This document shows, one piece after another, positions 6,489 to 15,051 of a DNA stretch of 15,051 nucleotides. The stretch spans positions 1-15,051 of the forward strand of contig JASEGF010000028.1 in NCBI GenBank assembly GCA_030017935.1. Direction: 5' to 3'. This DNA comes from Bacteroidales bacterium (lineage in GTDB: Bacteria; Bacteroidota; Bacteroidia; Bacteroidales; DTU049). The notes under the pieces are model-generated. The model saw nothing but the letters and a program-made list of their open reading frames with translations, had not been told where the DNA came from and made no database searches. Within the stretch, counting starts at the first letter, position 1. The number at the start of each line of letters is the position of its first letter. The position numbers and the translations under genes were made by a program.

Positions 6489-9116
6489 TTAGTTATTATA
6501 TTTTTTCAAAAGTTCTTCTAAGCTTTCTATTTTTTTCAAAGCATCTTGTTGTTTTTTCTTTTCATTTTCTATTACAGAAGCAGGTGCTTTGTTTACAAAA
6601 TTTTCGTTTTCCAATTTTTTATTTACATTATTTAGAAACCCTTTGTAATATTCTAATTCTTTTATTATTTTTTCTTTTTCTTCTTCTAAATTAGTTTCTG
6701 GTATTGGTATCGAAATAGTTAATGTCCTCACTAATGTTTCAGCGGTATTCATTTGTGGTACTTTATTTGTGATAGACTGTATTTGGGTCATTTTTTTTAT
6801 TAATTCACTGTATTTATCTATAATATCTTTAAATTCAGAATTATTATAATAAATTTCCAAATCATTATTTGACAAATTATATTGTGTTTTTAATGATCTG
6901 ATAGTAGATATTAATTCAAATATAAAATTAATTTCATCAATAATGTTTTCATCATAGTTATCAACTACGGGCCAATTAGTAAACATAATAGTATCGTTTT
7001 CATTTTCATTATTATCTAATAAATGCCAGATTTCTTCAGTGATAAAAGGCATAAATGGATGCAGTAATTGCATAAGAGTTTTGAAAAAATCAATAGTTTT
7101 GTAATATGTAAATGAATCTATTGCTTGGCCATAGGGCGGTTTTATGAGTTCTAGATACCATGAGCAGAAATAATCCCATATAGTTTTGTAAATAGTTTTG
7201 AGAGCGTCTGAGATGCGATATTCAGCAAAATTTTTATTTATTTCTATTATAGATGCATTTAGTTGCTCTCGAAACCATATTATGCTTTGATTATTAATAG
7301 TAGTAGGTGTTTTAGAATTATCTATTTGCCACATTTTTACTAGTCTGAGAGCATTCCAAATTTTATTTGAAAAATTTCTTCCTTGTTCGCACAGAGATTC
7401 ATCAAAGAGGAGATCATTTCCCAGAGGGCTAGCAAATAGCATGCCCATACGTACCCCATCAGCACCATATTTATTTATTAAATCTATAGGATCGGGGCTA
7501 TTACCCAAAGATTTAGACATTTTACGACCAGATTTATCTCTAACTATACCAGTAAAGTAAACATTATAAAAAGGCACTTGCTTACGATATTCTAATCCTG
7601 CCATTATCATTCTAGCGACCCAGAAAAATAAAATTTCTGGAGCAGTTACTAAATCATTGGTAGGATAATAATAGTTGATGTCCTTATTGTCAGGTTCTAT
7701 AATACCATTGAATACTGCTATAGGCCATAGCCAGCTTGAGAACCAAGTATCTAATACATCTTCATCTTGTTTTAAATCATTTTTCTGGGTATTAGGATTT
7801 TTAGCTTGTGCCAGTGCAAATGCTTCGTCATCATCATGAGCTACTACAAAATCACCATTAGGTAAATACCACACTGGTATTCTATGTCCCCACCACAATT
7901 GTCTTGAAATGCACCAATCTTTGATATTTTCCATCCAATGTATATATGTATTAATTACTTTATCTGGATAGAATTTAATTTTACCATCGAGTACTACTTG
8001 TAGTGCTGGTTGTGATAATTCTTTTACTTTTAGAAACCATTGTAAGCTCAATCTTGGTTCTATAGGAACATCTGTCCTTTCACTATAGGCTACATTATTT
8101 TCATAATCCTCGATTTTTTCTATATTACCTTCTTGATCTAAAAGATTTATAATATTTTTGCGAGCTTCTAATCTATCTTGTCCTACAAGAAATTTGGCCT
8201 TTTCATTTAAATGTGCATCAGGAGTGAAAATATCTATAATTTCTAGATTATGTTTTTTGCCTATTTCATAATCATTCAAATCGTGTGCTGGAGTTACTTT
8301 CAAACAACCAGTGCCAAATTCAGGATCTACGTATTCATCAGCAATTATAGAAATTTCTCTTTTCACTAAGGGTACAAAAACTTTTTTCCCAATTAAATGT
8401 TTGTATCTATCATCATTAGGATTTACGGCTACAGCAGTATCTGCTAGAATAGTTTCTGGTCTAGTAGTAGCTATTACCACGTATCCACTGTTATCAGTTA
8501 AATAATATTTTACATAATATAGTTTGCTATTAGTTTTTTTGTAGATGACCTCTTCGTCTGAGAGTGCTGTGAGAGCTTGTGGATCCCAATTTACCATTCT
8601 ATGGCTACGGTATATTAATCCTTTATTATATAGATCTACAAATACATGAATTACACTTTTGTAATAATTTTCATCCATAGTAAATGTAGTTCTATCCCAG
8701 TCACAGGAAGCCCCCAATTTTTTTAATTGTTCTAAAATTATACCTCCATGTTTTTCTTTCCATTCCCATGCGTATTTCATAAATTCTTCACGAGTGAGAG
8801 AGTGCTTATCTATACCTTCATCTCTCAACTTGGCTACTATACGAGCCTCTGTAGCTATAGAAGCATGATCTGTTCCAGGTACCCAACATGCGTTGTAGCC
8901 CTGCATCCGCGCTCTACGTATTAAAATATCTTGTAATGTATTATTGAGCACATGCCCCATATGTAATATTCCAGTAACATTGGGCGGTGGTATTACTATA
9001 GTATATGGTTTTTTATCATTTGGTTCAGAATGAAAATATTTATTTTCTAGCCATTTTTTAAACCATTTACTTTCTACTTCATTAGCTGTGTAATGTTGAG
9101 CCAGGTCCATTTTCAT
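6489..9116 (-). CDS. valS: Valyl-tRNA synthetase
   Basis: An 875-residue class I aminoacyl-tRNA synthetase that joins valine to tRNA-Val in the cytoplasm. It has the HIGH-type signature HMGH at residues 52-55 within PPPNVTGILHMGH, the GTDHASIATE motif at 81-90, and the KMSKS loop at 532-536. The CP1 editing domain spans about 195-345, with ATTRPETILADTAVAVNP and GTGCLKVTPAHD, the site that removes mischarged threonine. A helical anticodon-binding domain follows at about 620-760, then a charged Lys/Glu-rich C-terminal coiled-coil arm at about 805-875. Length and all core motifs are as expected, so it should be functional. An alternative start lies two codons further in. It diverges from the beta-barrel gene over 75 bp, with its own -7 element 10 nt before the start. 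No T-box or other leader control is visible, and the leader is too short for one. Confidence 0.98.
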   Translation of the reverse strand: MKMDLAQHYTANEVESKWFKKWLENKYFHSEPNDKKPYTIVIPPPNVTGILHMGHVLNNTLQDILIRRARMQGYNACWVPGTDHASIATEARIVAKLRDEGIDKHSLTREEFMKYAWEWKEKHGGIILEQLKKLGASCDWDRTTFTMDENYYKSVIHVFVDLYNKGLIYRSHRMVNWDPQALTALSDEEVIYKKTNSKLYYVKYYLTDNSGYVVIATTRPETILADTAVAVNPNDDRYKHLIGKKVFVPLVKREISIIADEYVDPEFGTGCLKVTPAHDLNDYEIGKKHNLEIIDIFTPDAHLNEKAKFLVGQDRLEARKNIINLLDQEGNIEKIEDYENNVAYSERTDVPIEPRLSLQWFLKVKELSQPALQVVLDGKIKFYPDKVINTYIHWMENIKDWCISRQLWWGHRIPVWYLPNGDFVVAHDDDEAFALAQAKNPNTQKNDLKQDEDVLDTWFSSWLWPIAVFNGIIEPDNKDINYYYPTNDLVTAPEILFFWVARMIMAGLEYRKQVPFYNVYFTGIVRDKSGRKMSKSLGNSPDPIDLINKYGADGVRMGMLFASPLGNDLLFDESLCEQGRNFSNKIWNALRLVKMWQIDNSKTPTTINNQSIIWFREQLNASIIEINKNFAEYRISDALKTIYKTIWDYFCSWYLELIKPPYGQAIDSFTYYKTIDFFKTLMQLLHPFMPFITEEIWHLLDNNENENDTIMFTNWPVVDNYDENIIDEINFIFELISTIRSLKTQYNLSNNDLEIYYNNSEFKDIIDKYSELIKKMTQIQSITNKVPQMNTAETLVRTLTISIPIPETNLEEEKEKIIKELEYYKGFLNNVNKKLENENFVNKAPASVIENEKKKQQDALKKIESLEELLKKYNN

Positions 9117-9126
9117 AAGTTTTGTG

Positions 9127-9134
9127 CAAAATTA
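9127..9134 (-). promoter_or_regulatory. Putative -7 element for valS
   Basis: On the minus strand this reads TAATTTTG, a perfect TAnnTTTG match, ending 10 nt before the valS ATG. If it is the promoter, the untranslated leader would be only a few nucleotides long. Confidence 0.4.
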
Positions 9135-9178
9135 CAAAAATATATATTAAAATTATCTTTAAATTATGAAAAAATAAT

Positions 9179-9186
9179 TAATTTTG
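9179..9186 (+). promoter_or_regulatory. Putative -7 element for the beta-barrel/lipA operon
   Basis: TAATTTTG, a perfect TAnnTTTG match, ends 5 nt before the ATG at 9192 and mirrors the identical valS element 44 nt away on the other strand. A start site at the normal distance would give a nearly leaderless message. The chosen CDS start depends on the signal peptide, not on this site. Confidence 0.35.
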
Positions 9187-9191
9187 TAATT

Positions 9192-9953
9192 ATGAATTAT
9201 AAGAATTTCATATTTATTGGGTTAATATTTATTTCTAGTGTTTTATTTGCACAGGAGGATATAGCTATTGGTAGTGGATATGAGAGAGGTACTCTACTGA
9301 AGCAATATTTCAGTGTAGGAGCTAATTTAAACACTCAAGGGTGGGGATTATTAGTTGATTTTGGAAAAAATGCTAATATTTTTAATAATTATGGAATGCT
9401 AATAGAGTTTGTAGATGTTCATTCTTTTAAAGAAATAAAATTAAGAAGGGAAGGCATCATTAATGCCAAATCCTTTGTGTATGGAAAGTTAAATTATGTT
9501 TATTTTTTAAGAACTGGCTTTAAATCAGCCTCTTTATTATATTCTAAACCTTACTGGGGCGGTGTCTCTATAGGCAGGTTTTATTCTTTCGGTATTAGTA
9601 GTGGTTTTACTAAACCAGTATATTTACAAGTGCAAAAATATAATTCTTATTATGATTGGGAGATAGTAGAGGAGAGGTACAATCCTGAGAAACATTCTAT
9701 TAATGATATTTTAGGTAGAGGTAGTTTCTTTTCTGGATTTGATAAAATCAAATATTATCCTGGTATATATTTACAAGGTGGTTTTAGTTTTGACTTTAAT
9801 GAAAGTCAAGATCAAATAAGAAGATTAGACATAGGTGCCAGCCTAGATTTATTTTTATATAAAATTCCTATTATGGCTTATGAGAAAAATAATTTTTATT
9901 TTTTAACATTTTTCCTAAAATATAATATTGGTCAAAACTATAACACGAAATGA
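9192..9953 (+). CDS. Outer-membrane beta-barrel-like protein of unknown function
   Basis: A 253-residue protein with a signal peptide at residues 1-20 (MNYKNFIFIGLIFISSVLFA, then Gln). The rest shows alternating aromatic and glycine-rich strands with many Tyr and Phe, consistent with a small outer-membrane beta-barrel. There is no T9SS sorting domain and no lipobox. The frame is open further upstream to 9093, inside valS, but the ATG at 9192 is chosen because it places the signal peptide at the N-terminus. Its stop overlaps the lipA start (ATGA at 9950-9953), so the two are almost certainly co-transcribed and probably translationally coupled. I do not recognise a named family and give no function. 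Confidence is high that it is a real envelope protein, lower that it is a barrel. Confidence 0.8.
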   Translation: MNYKNFIFIGLIFISSVLFAQEDIAIGSGYERGTLLKQYFSVGANLNTQGWGLLVDFGKNANIFNNYGMLIEFVDVHSFKEIKLRREGIINAKSFVYGKLNYVYFLRTGFKSASLLYSKPYWGGVSIGRFYSFGISSGFTKPVYLQVQKYNSYYDWEIVEERYNPEKHSINDILGRGSFFSGFDKIKYYPGIYLQGGFSFDFNESQDQIRRLDIGASLDLFLYKIPIMAYEKNNFYFLTFFLKYNIGQNYNTK

Positions 9954-10795
9954 GTGAAGAAAAAATATTAAGAAAGCCAACATGGCTTAAAGTTGATAGA
10001 ACGCCATTAGATTCATATTCTAATTTACATTCACCATTAAATAATGGCAATTTACATACTATTTGTGAAAGCGGTATGTGCCCCAATAAAGCAGAATGTT
10101 GGTCACTAGGAACGGCTACATTTATGATATTAGGGGATATTTGTACTAGAAATTGTAAATTCTGTGCAGTTAATACTGGTAAGCCTTTACCACCAGATCC
10201 TAATGAGCCTGATAATATTTTGAAAATAGTAAAAACATTATCATTAAAACATGTTGTATTAACATCAGTAACTAGGGATGATCTGCCAGACCAAGGAGCA
10301 AATCACTGGGCTAAATGTGTAGAGCTATTAAAAAATTCTAATCTCACTGTAGAGGTTTTAGTACCTGATTTTGATGGGAATCGTGATTTAATAAAAATCG
10401 TAGCTGATGCTAAACCAGATATTTTCTCTCATAATTTAGAGACAGTCAGATCACTATCTAAACTAATAAGGTCTAAAGCTACTTATGATAAAAGTTTACA
10501 AACTTTAGAAATCGCAGCTTCTTTTGGTCTAACTACAAAAAGCGGAATAATGGTCGGATTAGGTGAAAAATTTGATGAAGTTCTAGATGTAATGGATGAT
10601 TTATTAAATGTAAATTGCAGAATATTAACCATCGGTCAATATTTGCAGCCATCAAAAAATAATTATCCCGTTAAAGAATATGTAAATCCAAAAATTTTTT
10701 TAGAATATAAAAATATAGCATTGCAAAAAGGATTTACATACGTTGAGTCGGCACCATTAGTGAGGTCATCATATCATTCTGAAAAAATTTTATAA
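9950..10795 (+). CDS. lipA: Lipoyl synthase (radical SAM)
   Basis: A 281-residue lipoyl synthase, which inserts two sulfur atoms into octanoyl groups on carrier proteins such as the E2 subunits of 2-oxoacid dehydrogenases and GcvH. The auxiliary 4Fe-4S cluster cysteines are C39, C44 and C50 (CX4CX5C), and the radical SAM cluster cysteines are C65, C69 and C72 (CX3CX2C). The C-terminal RSSYHS motif at 272-277 supplies the serine ligand of the auxiliary cluster, which is sacrificed as the sulfur source. Length and motifs are normal. Its ATG overlaps the TGA of the barrel gene, with no separate promoter seen. No lipB or lplA lies in the window, so the octanoyl donor enzyme must be elsewhere. No clear terminator follows; only a weak A/T hairpin (TTATAAA at 10790-10796, TTTATAA at 10802-10808) overlaps the stop. 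Confidence 0.97.
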   Translation: MSEEKILRKPTWLKVDRTPLDSYSNLHSPLNNGNLHTICESGMCPNKAECWSLGTATFMILGDICTRNCKFCAVNTGKPLPPDPNEPDNILKIVKTLSLKHVVLTSVTRDDLPDQGANHWAKCVELLKNSNLTVEVLVPDFDGNRDLIKIVADAKPDIFSHNLETVRSLSKLIRSKATYDKSLQTLEIAASFGLTTKSGIMVGLGEKFDEVLDVMDDLLNVNCRILTIGQYLQPSKNNYPVKEYVNPKIFLEYKNIALQKGFTYVESAPLVRSSYHSEKIL

Positions 10796-10850
10796 AAAAT
10801 ATTTATAATTTTGAAAAATTTTTTACATCCATTTAAATATTTTTTATTAA

Positions 10851-10884
10851 TTTGGCTGCAAAATTTTAATAAAGTATAATTTTA
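10851..10884 (+). promoter_or_regulatory. Putative Bacteroidota-type promoter before the propeller gene
   Basis: A -33-like TTTG at 10851-10854 and a -7-like TAATTTTA at 10877-10884 (seven of eight positions of TAnnTTTG) are 22 nt apart. They end 13 nt before the ATG at 10898, which is preceded by an A-rich leader. It would drive both this gene and the next one. Confidence 0.4.
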
Positions 10885-10897
10885 AAAAAAAATCAAT

Positions 10898-13576
10898 ATG
10901 CGAAGACTTGAATTTTTATTAAGTGTAGTATTAATAATGGCATTATCATTAGGTATTAATGCTCAAAGCAACAAAGGGAAAAATAATTTAAAAAATTCCC
11001 CGCTAAAATCTCAACAATTACAGTGGGTAAATGTAGGACCAACAAATATTGGAGGCCGCACGAGAGCTATTATGGTAGATAAAAATAACTCTTCTATCAT
11101 TTATGCTGCTAGTGTATCTGGAGGAATATGGAAAAGTATTTCTGGTGGTACTTCTTGGAGCATGTACGCTACTACAGATAATATGTTTATATCTTCTTTA
11201 ATAAAAGATAGAGATGGATATATATATTTCGGTACTGGTGAATATTTTGCTAGCCCTATAGGAGATAATAATGGTGGTACAGGGTTCAGGGGCAATGGTA
11301 TTTATAAAAGTACTACTCCCAATGGTTCAGAATTTCAGTTACTCTCAGCTACACAAGCTACTGGACTAACTTCGCCATTTTTGTATACTAATAATTTAGC
11401 AGTAAATTTATCTACAAATAAAATTTTTGCTGCTTCAAATAAAGGATTACAAGTATCCGAAGATGGTGGCGAAACATGGTATAATCCTATTGGCACTAGT
11501 GGTTTTCCTACCCAAACTTGTTATGATGTAGAGGTAGCTAATGATGGTACAGTTTATGCAGCTGTTTATAGATATATATATAAATCATCTAATGGAGATA
11601 ATGGAAGCTTTGTACAGCTTTCAAATCCTTGGGGAACAGCTGTTTCTAGAATAGAAATTGCTGTAATGCCTACCAATTCAAATATTATTTATGCCATTAT
11701 CATTGATAATAACGGAAATCTAAATGGTGCTTATCGTTCTATTGATGGTGGAACAAATTGGGAATTAATAGGTCCAGGAGGTAGCTCAAACTTTTATCCA
11801 TTCAATCAACAAGGATTTTATGCTTGTGCTCTAGCTGTAGATCCATTTGATGAAAATCATATATTGATGGGAGGAATAGATTTGTGGGAATATTATTATG
11901 GTGGCAATTGGGAGCAAATATCTTCCTCTGGATTAGATGAGACTAGTTTATTATATTTACATTCTCATCAACATAAAATTGTTTTTGATCCTAATGTAGA
12001 AGGTGTGGTTTATATAGCAAATGATGGTGGCGTTTTCAAAGGTATTAAAGATGCTACTTATGATATTTTTACCTTTAATAATGCAAATAGAAATTATGTT
12101 ACTTCTCTTTTCTTTACCTTAGCTTGCAATTCATATAATCAACTAATGGGAGGTACTCATAATAATGGAACTGTTCTTTTACCTAGACAAACCATTGATT
12201 CTACTAAAGCTGTAAAATTTTTGTATGGTACTGGTGGTTATGTGGCTATGTCTAATTTAGATAAGGATATGATCATTGGGTCTTATCCATATGGTGAAAT
12301 GTATAGATCTAATGAATTCGGTGGTAATGCTCAAACATTTTACTCCACTGGATTACTTGCAAATATCAAAGTTTTAGGTGGTGGTGATATGGGTTCTAAT
12401 ACTTTCTCTTCATATTTAGCTCCTACACTTTTAAAAGAAGGATACAATATGAATTCCACTGATAGTGTAACTTTTGTTAATATGAATGATACAACTCTGC
12501 ACGCTGGTGATGTAATTATGGTAAAAAGCCCTATAAGTGGTTTGTTTTTTAACGCTACTTTAACTTCTCCTTTAGCTCCTGGTGATTCAATTAAAGTACA
12601 GGATTATTTATATGCTAATTTATTTGTAGGATTGAGAGGTTCAGTGTGGATGACCCGCGGCTTACATGATTATTCCGGTGCTCCAAAGTGGTATAGAGTG
12701 GGAACAACAGCTACCTCTAGTGAATATCCACAATGTATGGCATTAAGTAGTGATAATAATTATTTATTTGTAGGTACAAGTGAAGGTAAAGTATATAGAA
12801 TTTCTAATTTATTAAATGCTAAAGATAGTTTATCTGCAGATAATCGTAGTATTTATAGTGTAGTAACTACTGATCTAATTTATAGCATTTCTAATAGGCC
12901 AATAACTTCTATTTCAGTAAATCCTGATGATCCTAATAAAGTAATATTTACTGCTGGTGGTTATAGTGCTACTACTTATGTATATTATTCTACTAATGCT
13001 ACGACTGATTCACCAACCTTTACAAATAAAACTGGTAATCTACCCAAATATCCAGTATATTCTTCTTTAATTGTAAAAGAAAATCCAAATATTATTTTAT
13101 TGGGAACTGAATTTGGAATATATTCTACTGATAATATAACGGTTTCATCTCCTTCGTGGAGTGCTGATAACGAAGGTCTCGGTAATGTACCAGTGTATAT
13201 GTTGACACAACAAGATTTTTATAATTATGGTTCACCTAATTATGGTGTAATTTATGCTGCTACTCATGGTAGAGGTATATTTGCTAATTATAAGTATCGT
13301 ATAGTGTCTATCGATGATTTTGTAACTGAAGGAAATCATTTATCAGTATATCCTAATCCTGCTACAGATTATATAAATATTGATAATAAAATGGGCAATA
13401 ATCCATTTACTGTAAGCATTTACAATATGAATGGACAATTAGTTTATGTTAAATTAATTAGTGATAATTCTAATGCTACTATCCAAATTCCTGTTAGTTC
13501 TCTTAATAGTGGTACATACATTATTAATTGCCAAGGAAATAATAAAATGTATAGCTCTAAGTTTGTAAAAGAATAA
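10898..13576 (+). CDS. T9SS-secreted BNR/Asp-box beta-propeller protein
   Basis: An 892-residue secreted protein. Residues 1-22 are a signal peptide ending GINA-Q. The body is rich in propeller-like repeats with Asp-box (BNR) type motifs: SISGGTSW at about 80-87, SEDGGETW at 187-194 and SIDGGTNW at 281-288. Further blade-like segments such as IIYAA and YIYFGTGE also occur. This resembles the sortilin/exo-alpha-sialidase-like fold often found in T9SS cargo. Residues about 802-892 form a type A sorting domain (VYPNPATDYINI at 817-828, ending in a basic KFVKE tail). No complete sialidase catalytic set was recognised, so hydrolase activity should not be assumed; the protein may simply bind or display. 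The gene is followed after 12 nt by another T9SS cargo gene. Confidence 0.88.
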   Translation: MRRLEFLLSVVLIMALSLGINAQSNKGKNNLKNSPLKSQQLQWVNVGPTNIGGRTRAIMVDKNNSSIIYAASVSGGIWKSISGGTSWSMYATTDNMFISSLIKDRDGYIYFGTGEYFASPIGDNNGGTGFRGNGIYKSTTPNGSEFQLLSATQATGLTSPFLYTNNLAVNLSTNKIFAASNKGLQVSEDGGETWYNPIGTSGFPTQTCYDVEVANDGTVYAAVYRYIYKSSNGDNGSFVQLSNPWGTAVSRIEIAVMPTNSNIIYAIIIDNNGNLNGAYRSIDGGTNWELIGPGGSSNFYPFNQQGFYACALAVDPFDENHILMGGIDLWEYYYGGNWEQISSSGLDETSLLYLHSHQHKIVFDPNVEGVVYIANDGGVFKGIKDATYDIFTFNNANRNYVTSLFFTLACNSYNQLMGGTHNNGTVLLPRQTIDSTKAVKFLYGTGGYVAMSNLDKDMIIGSYPYGEMYRSNEFGGNAQTFYSTGLLANIKVLGGGDMGSNTFSSYLAPTLLKEGYNMNSTDSVTFVNMNDTTLHAGDVIMVKSPISGLFFNATLTSPLAPGDSIKVQDYLYANLFVGLRGSVWMTRGLHDYSGAPKWYRVGTTATSSEYPQCMALSSDNNYLFVGTSEGKVYRISNLLNAKDSLSADNRSIYSVVTTDLIYSISNRPITSISVNPDDPNKVIFTAGGYSATTYVYYSTNATTDSPTFTNKTGNLPKYPVYSSLIVKENPNIILLGTEFGIYSTDNITVSSPSWSADNEGLGNVPVYMLTQQDFYNYGSPNYGVIYAATHGRGIFANYKYRIVSIDDFVTEGNHLSVYPNPATDYINIDNKMGNNPFTVSIYNMNGQLVYVKLISDNSNATIQIPVSSLNSGTYIINCQGNNKMYSSKFVKE

Positions 13577-13588
13577 AAAAATAATAAT

Positions 13589-15051
13589 ATGAAAAGATTT
13601 TTAATTTTTGGATTAATAATCCTAGGAATTTTAGTTAATATTTCTGCACAGGATAAAATTATCGCACCTACACCAGTGTCACCTGCTAATAATTCATCAA
13701 ATTTGAATGTAAAATTTAATTTGGATTGGACCAGTGTGAGTGGTGCTGTATCGTATGAACTCCAATTAGACACAAGTAATAGTTTTACAACACCAATTTT
13801 TACTATAGAGACTACATATTCTGCTTATAGTATCAATAATTTAATGTATGGCACTACTTATTATTGGAGAGTGAGAGCTAAAAATGCCACTAATCAATAT
13901 TCAGCTTGGAGTGATATATGGAATTTCTCCACTAAGGGATTTGTTACATTAAGCAAACCATTAGATAGTGCTAATCATATTGCTGTGATTACTGCAATTA
14001 ATTGGGATACTATTAGTGGCTCCATGTATTGGATTCAAGTAGATACAACTGATAATTTTAATAGCACACTGTTGAGAGAATTCTCTGCAGTTACTGCTGA
14101 TTCTGTAATGTTAAATAGATTGCTATTTGATCAAAAATATTTCTGGAGAGTAATGGCATATCATCAATATGATAGTGCAGCATGGTCTGCTACCAGATTA
14201 TTTAATACTAAATCTCCTTCAGATATTAAACCCAAGTTTCCAGTAAATGATTATGCAGATTTCATACCTGGAGATACTATAAAAGCCTATGCGATTTGGG
14301 GTAGTAAGGGAGGCGAATTAGTATTATCAGAAGATAGCAGTTTCGATGTTCCATTCTACTATGTATTTGATAGTACAGACATTATAATCACTAAAATTCA
14401 AAGTACCCCACCTAAATACGATACAACAGTTAGTGTCGCTACTGATTATTTGAAATTTGACCAAAATTGTTATTGGAAAATGAGATTTTTCCATAGTTCA
14501 GATACTTCAGAGTGGAGTCCAGTATATGAGTTTAAAACTACAGATTCAGTCAAATTGCTAGCTCCTACCAATAGTGCAACTGACATAAATCCTGTAACTG
14601 ATTCTTTAAAATGGTTTCCTATTTATGCTGCTACTGAATATGTGATTTATTATGATACTTTAAGTGATCTATCTAGTGCAAAATTAGTTTCTGTTGATCC
14701 TACAGATACATTATATAATCTAGGTACTAAAATTGGTTATAAATTGCAAAATTTGAATTTATTATACAATAAAACATATTATTGGCAAATAAAAGCAAAA
14801 CATCCAAGAGATGAAGCAACTTCTGAAATTAGGTCTTTTACTACTCTGCATGATAATGGAGTAGCAGATTATAATGGTTATAGTTTTACTATTTTACCTA
14901 ATCCAGCTAGTGATTTTGTAAAAATCAATTTTAATAGAGAGCAAACAGGTATGATTTCTATTAAAAATATATTAGGACAGGATGTTTACAAAGAAAAAAT
15001 TAATAAAACTCTAAATGCCAATATCCCTGTTTATAACTTAGATAACGGTAT
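13589..15051 (+). CDS. T9SS-secreted protein with four fibronectin type III-like repeats (partial at window edge)
   Basis: The frame is open from the ATG at 13589 to the end of the window, 487 codons with no stop. Residues 1-20 are a signal peptide (ISA-Q at the end). Four FnIII-like repeats follow at about 25-115, 118-207, 210-317 and 321-420. Each ends with a conserved aromatic-Trp core and a closing strand: YYWRVRAK, YFWRVMAY, CYWKMRFF and YYWQIKAK. A type A T9SS sorting domain begins near residue 430 (LPNPASDFVKI) and is cut by the window edge, probably with only about 15-20 residues missing. The ATG is 12 nt downstream of the propeller gene stop, with an A-rich leader, so the two are likely one operon. 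Function unknown; FnIII arrays in such proteins usually serve binding or spacing. Confidence 0.88.
   Translation, partial: MKRFLIFGLIILGILVNISAQDKIIAPTPVSPANNSSNLNVKFNLDWTSVSGAVSYELQLDTSNSFTTPIFTIETTYSAYSINNLMYGTTYYWRVRAKNATNQYSAWSDIWNFSTKGFVTLSKPLDSANHIAVITAINWDTISGSMYWIQVDTTDNFNSTLLREFSAVTADSVMLNRLLFDQKYFWRVMAYHQYDSAAWSATRLFNTKSPSDIKPKFPVNDYADFIPGDTIKAYAIWGSKGGELVLSEDSSFDVPFYYVFDSTDIIITKIQSTPPKYDTTVSVATDYLKFDQNCYWKMRFFHSSDTSEWSPVYEFKTTDSVKLLAPTNSATDINPVTDSLKWFPIYAATEYVIYYDTLSDLSSAKLVSVDPTDTLYNLGTKIGYKLQNLNLLYNKTYYWQIKAKHPRDEATSEIRSFTTLHDNGVADYNGYSFTILPNPASDFVKINFNREQTGMISIKNILGQDVYKEKINKTLNANIPVYNLDNG

Noticed and set aside
9093..9191. N-terminal extension of the barrel protein starting inside valS
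   Set aside because: The extension would bury the signal peptide and overlap valS; the ATG at 9192 puts the signal peptide at the N-terminus.
9871..10086. Minus-strand open frame across the barrel/lipA junction
   Set aside because: It is antisense to two well-supported genes and has no recognisable features.
10790..10808. Possible terminator after lipA
   Set aside because: The 7-bp stem is made only of A/T pairs and overlaps the stop codon, with no clear following T-run; chance is likely in this DNA.
13444..13773. Minus-strand open frame across the junction of the two T9SS genes
   Set aside because: It is antisense to the sorting domain of one gene and the signal peptide of the next; both plus-strand genes are clearly real.

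Overview
The window looks like chromosomal DNA from a low-GC, probably anaerobic or microaerophilic member of the Bacteroidota. Three predicted secreted proteins end in, or run into, a type IX secretion (T9SS) type A sorting domain. Four genes have a perfect Bacteroidota-style -7 element (TAnnTTTG) close upstream, and start codons are preceded by A-rich leaders rather than Shine-Dalgarno sequences. The hybrid-cluster protein is of the class I cysteine pattern typical of anaerobes. Order or genus cannot be fixed from the sequence.

Layout. Positions 1-436 hold the C-terminal end of a decayed IS1634/IS4-type transposase, followed to about 580 by a gene-free stretch with nested inverted repeats. 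Positions 666-2659 (minus) are an hcp-cupin operon for hydroxylamine/NO-related nitrosative stress, with an FNR-type dyad and a -7 element upstream. Positions 2773-6103 (minus) are a 924-residue T9SS surface protein, with two duplicated Ig-like/lamin-tail modules, followed after 7 nt by a DEDDh (DnaQ-like) exonuclease. Positions 6104-6488 have no gene but carry two adjacent inverted-repeat structures. Positions 6489-9116 (minus) are valS. Diverging from it over 75 bp is an outer-membrane beta-barrel-like gene whose stop overlaps the start of lipA. Positions 10898-15051 (plus) are two further T9SS cargo genes 12 nt apart, one with Asp-box/BNR-type propeller repeats and one with fibronectin type III-like repeats that runs off the window edge.

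How the genes fit together. Most of the window is ordinary core metabolism (valS, lipA) and repair or proofreading-type functions among secreted surface proteins. The clearest functional unit is the hcp-cupin pair with its putative CRP/FNR-family operator. The barrel-lipA translational overlap and the structured gene-free stretches (481-571 and 6330-6447) are the least explained parts. I saw no CRISPR array, tRNA, rRNA, phage genes or clearly new multi-gene system.
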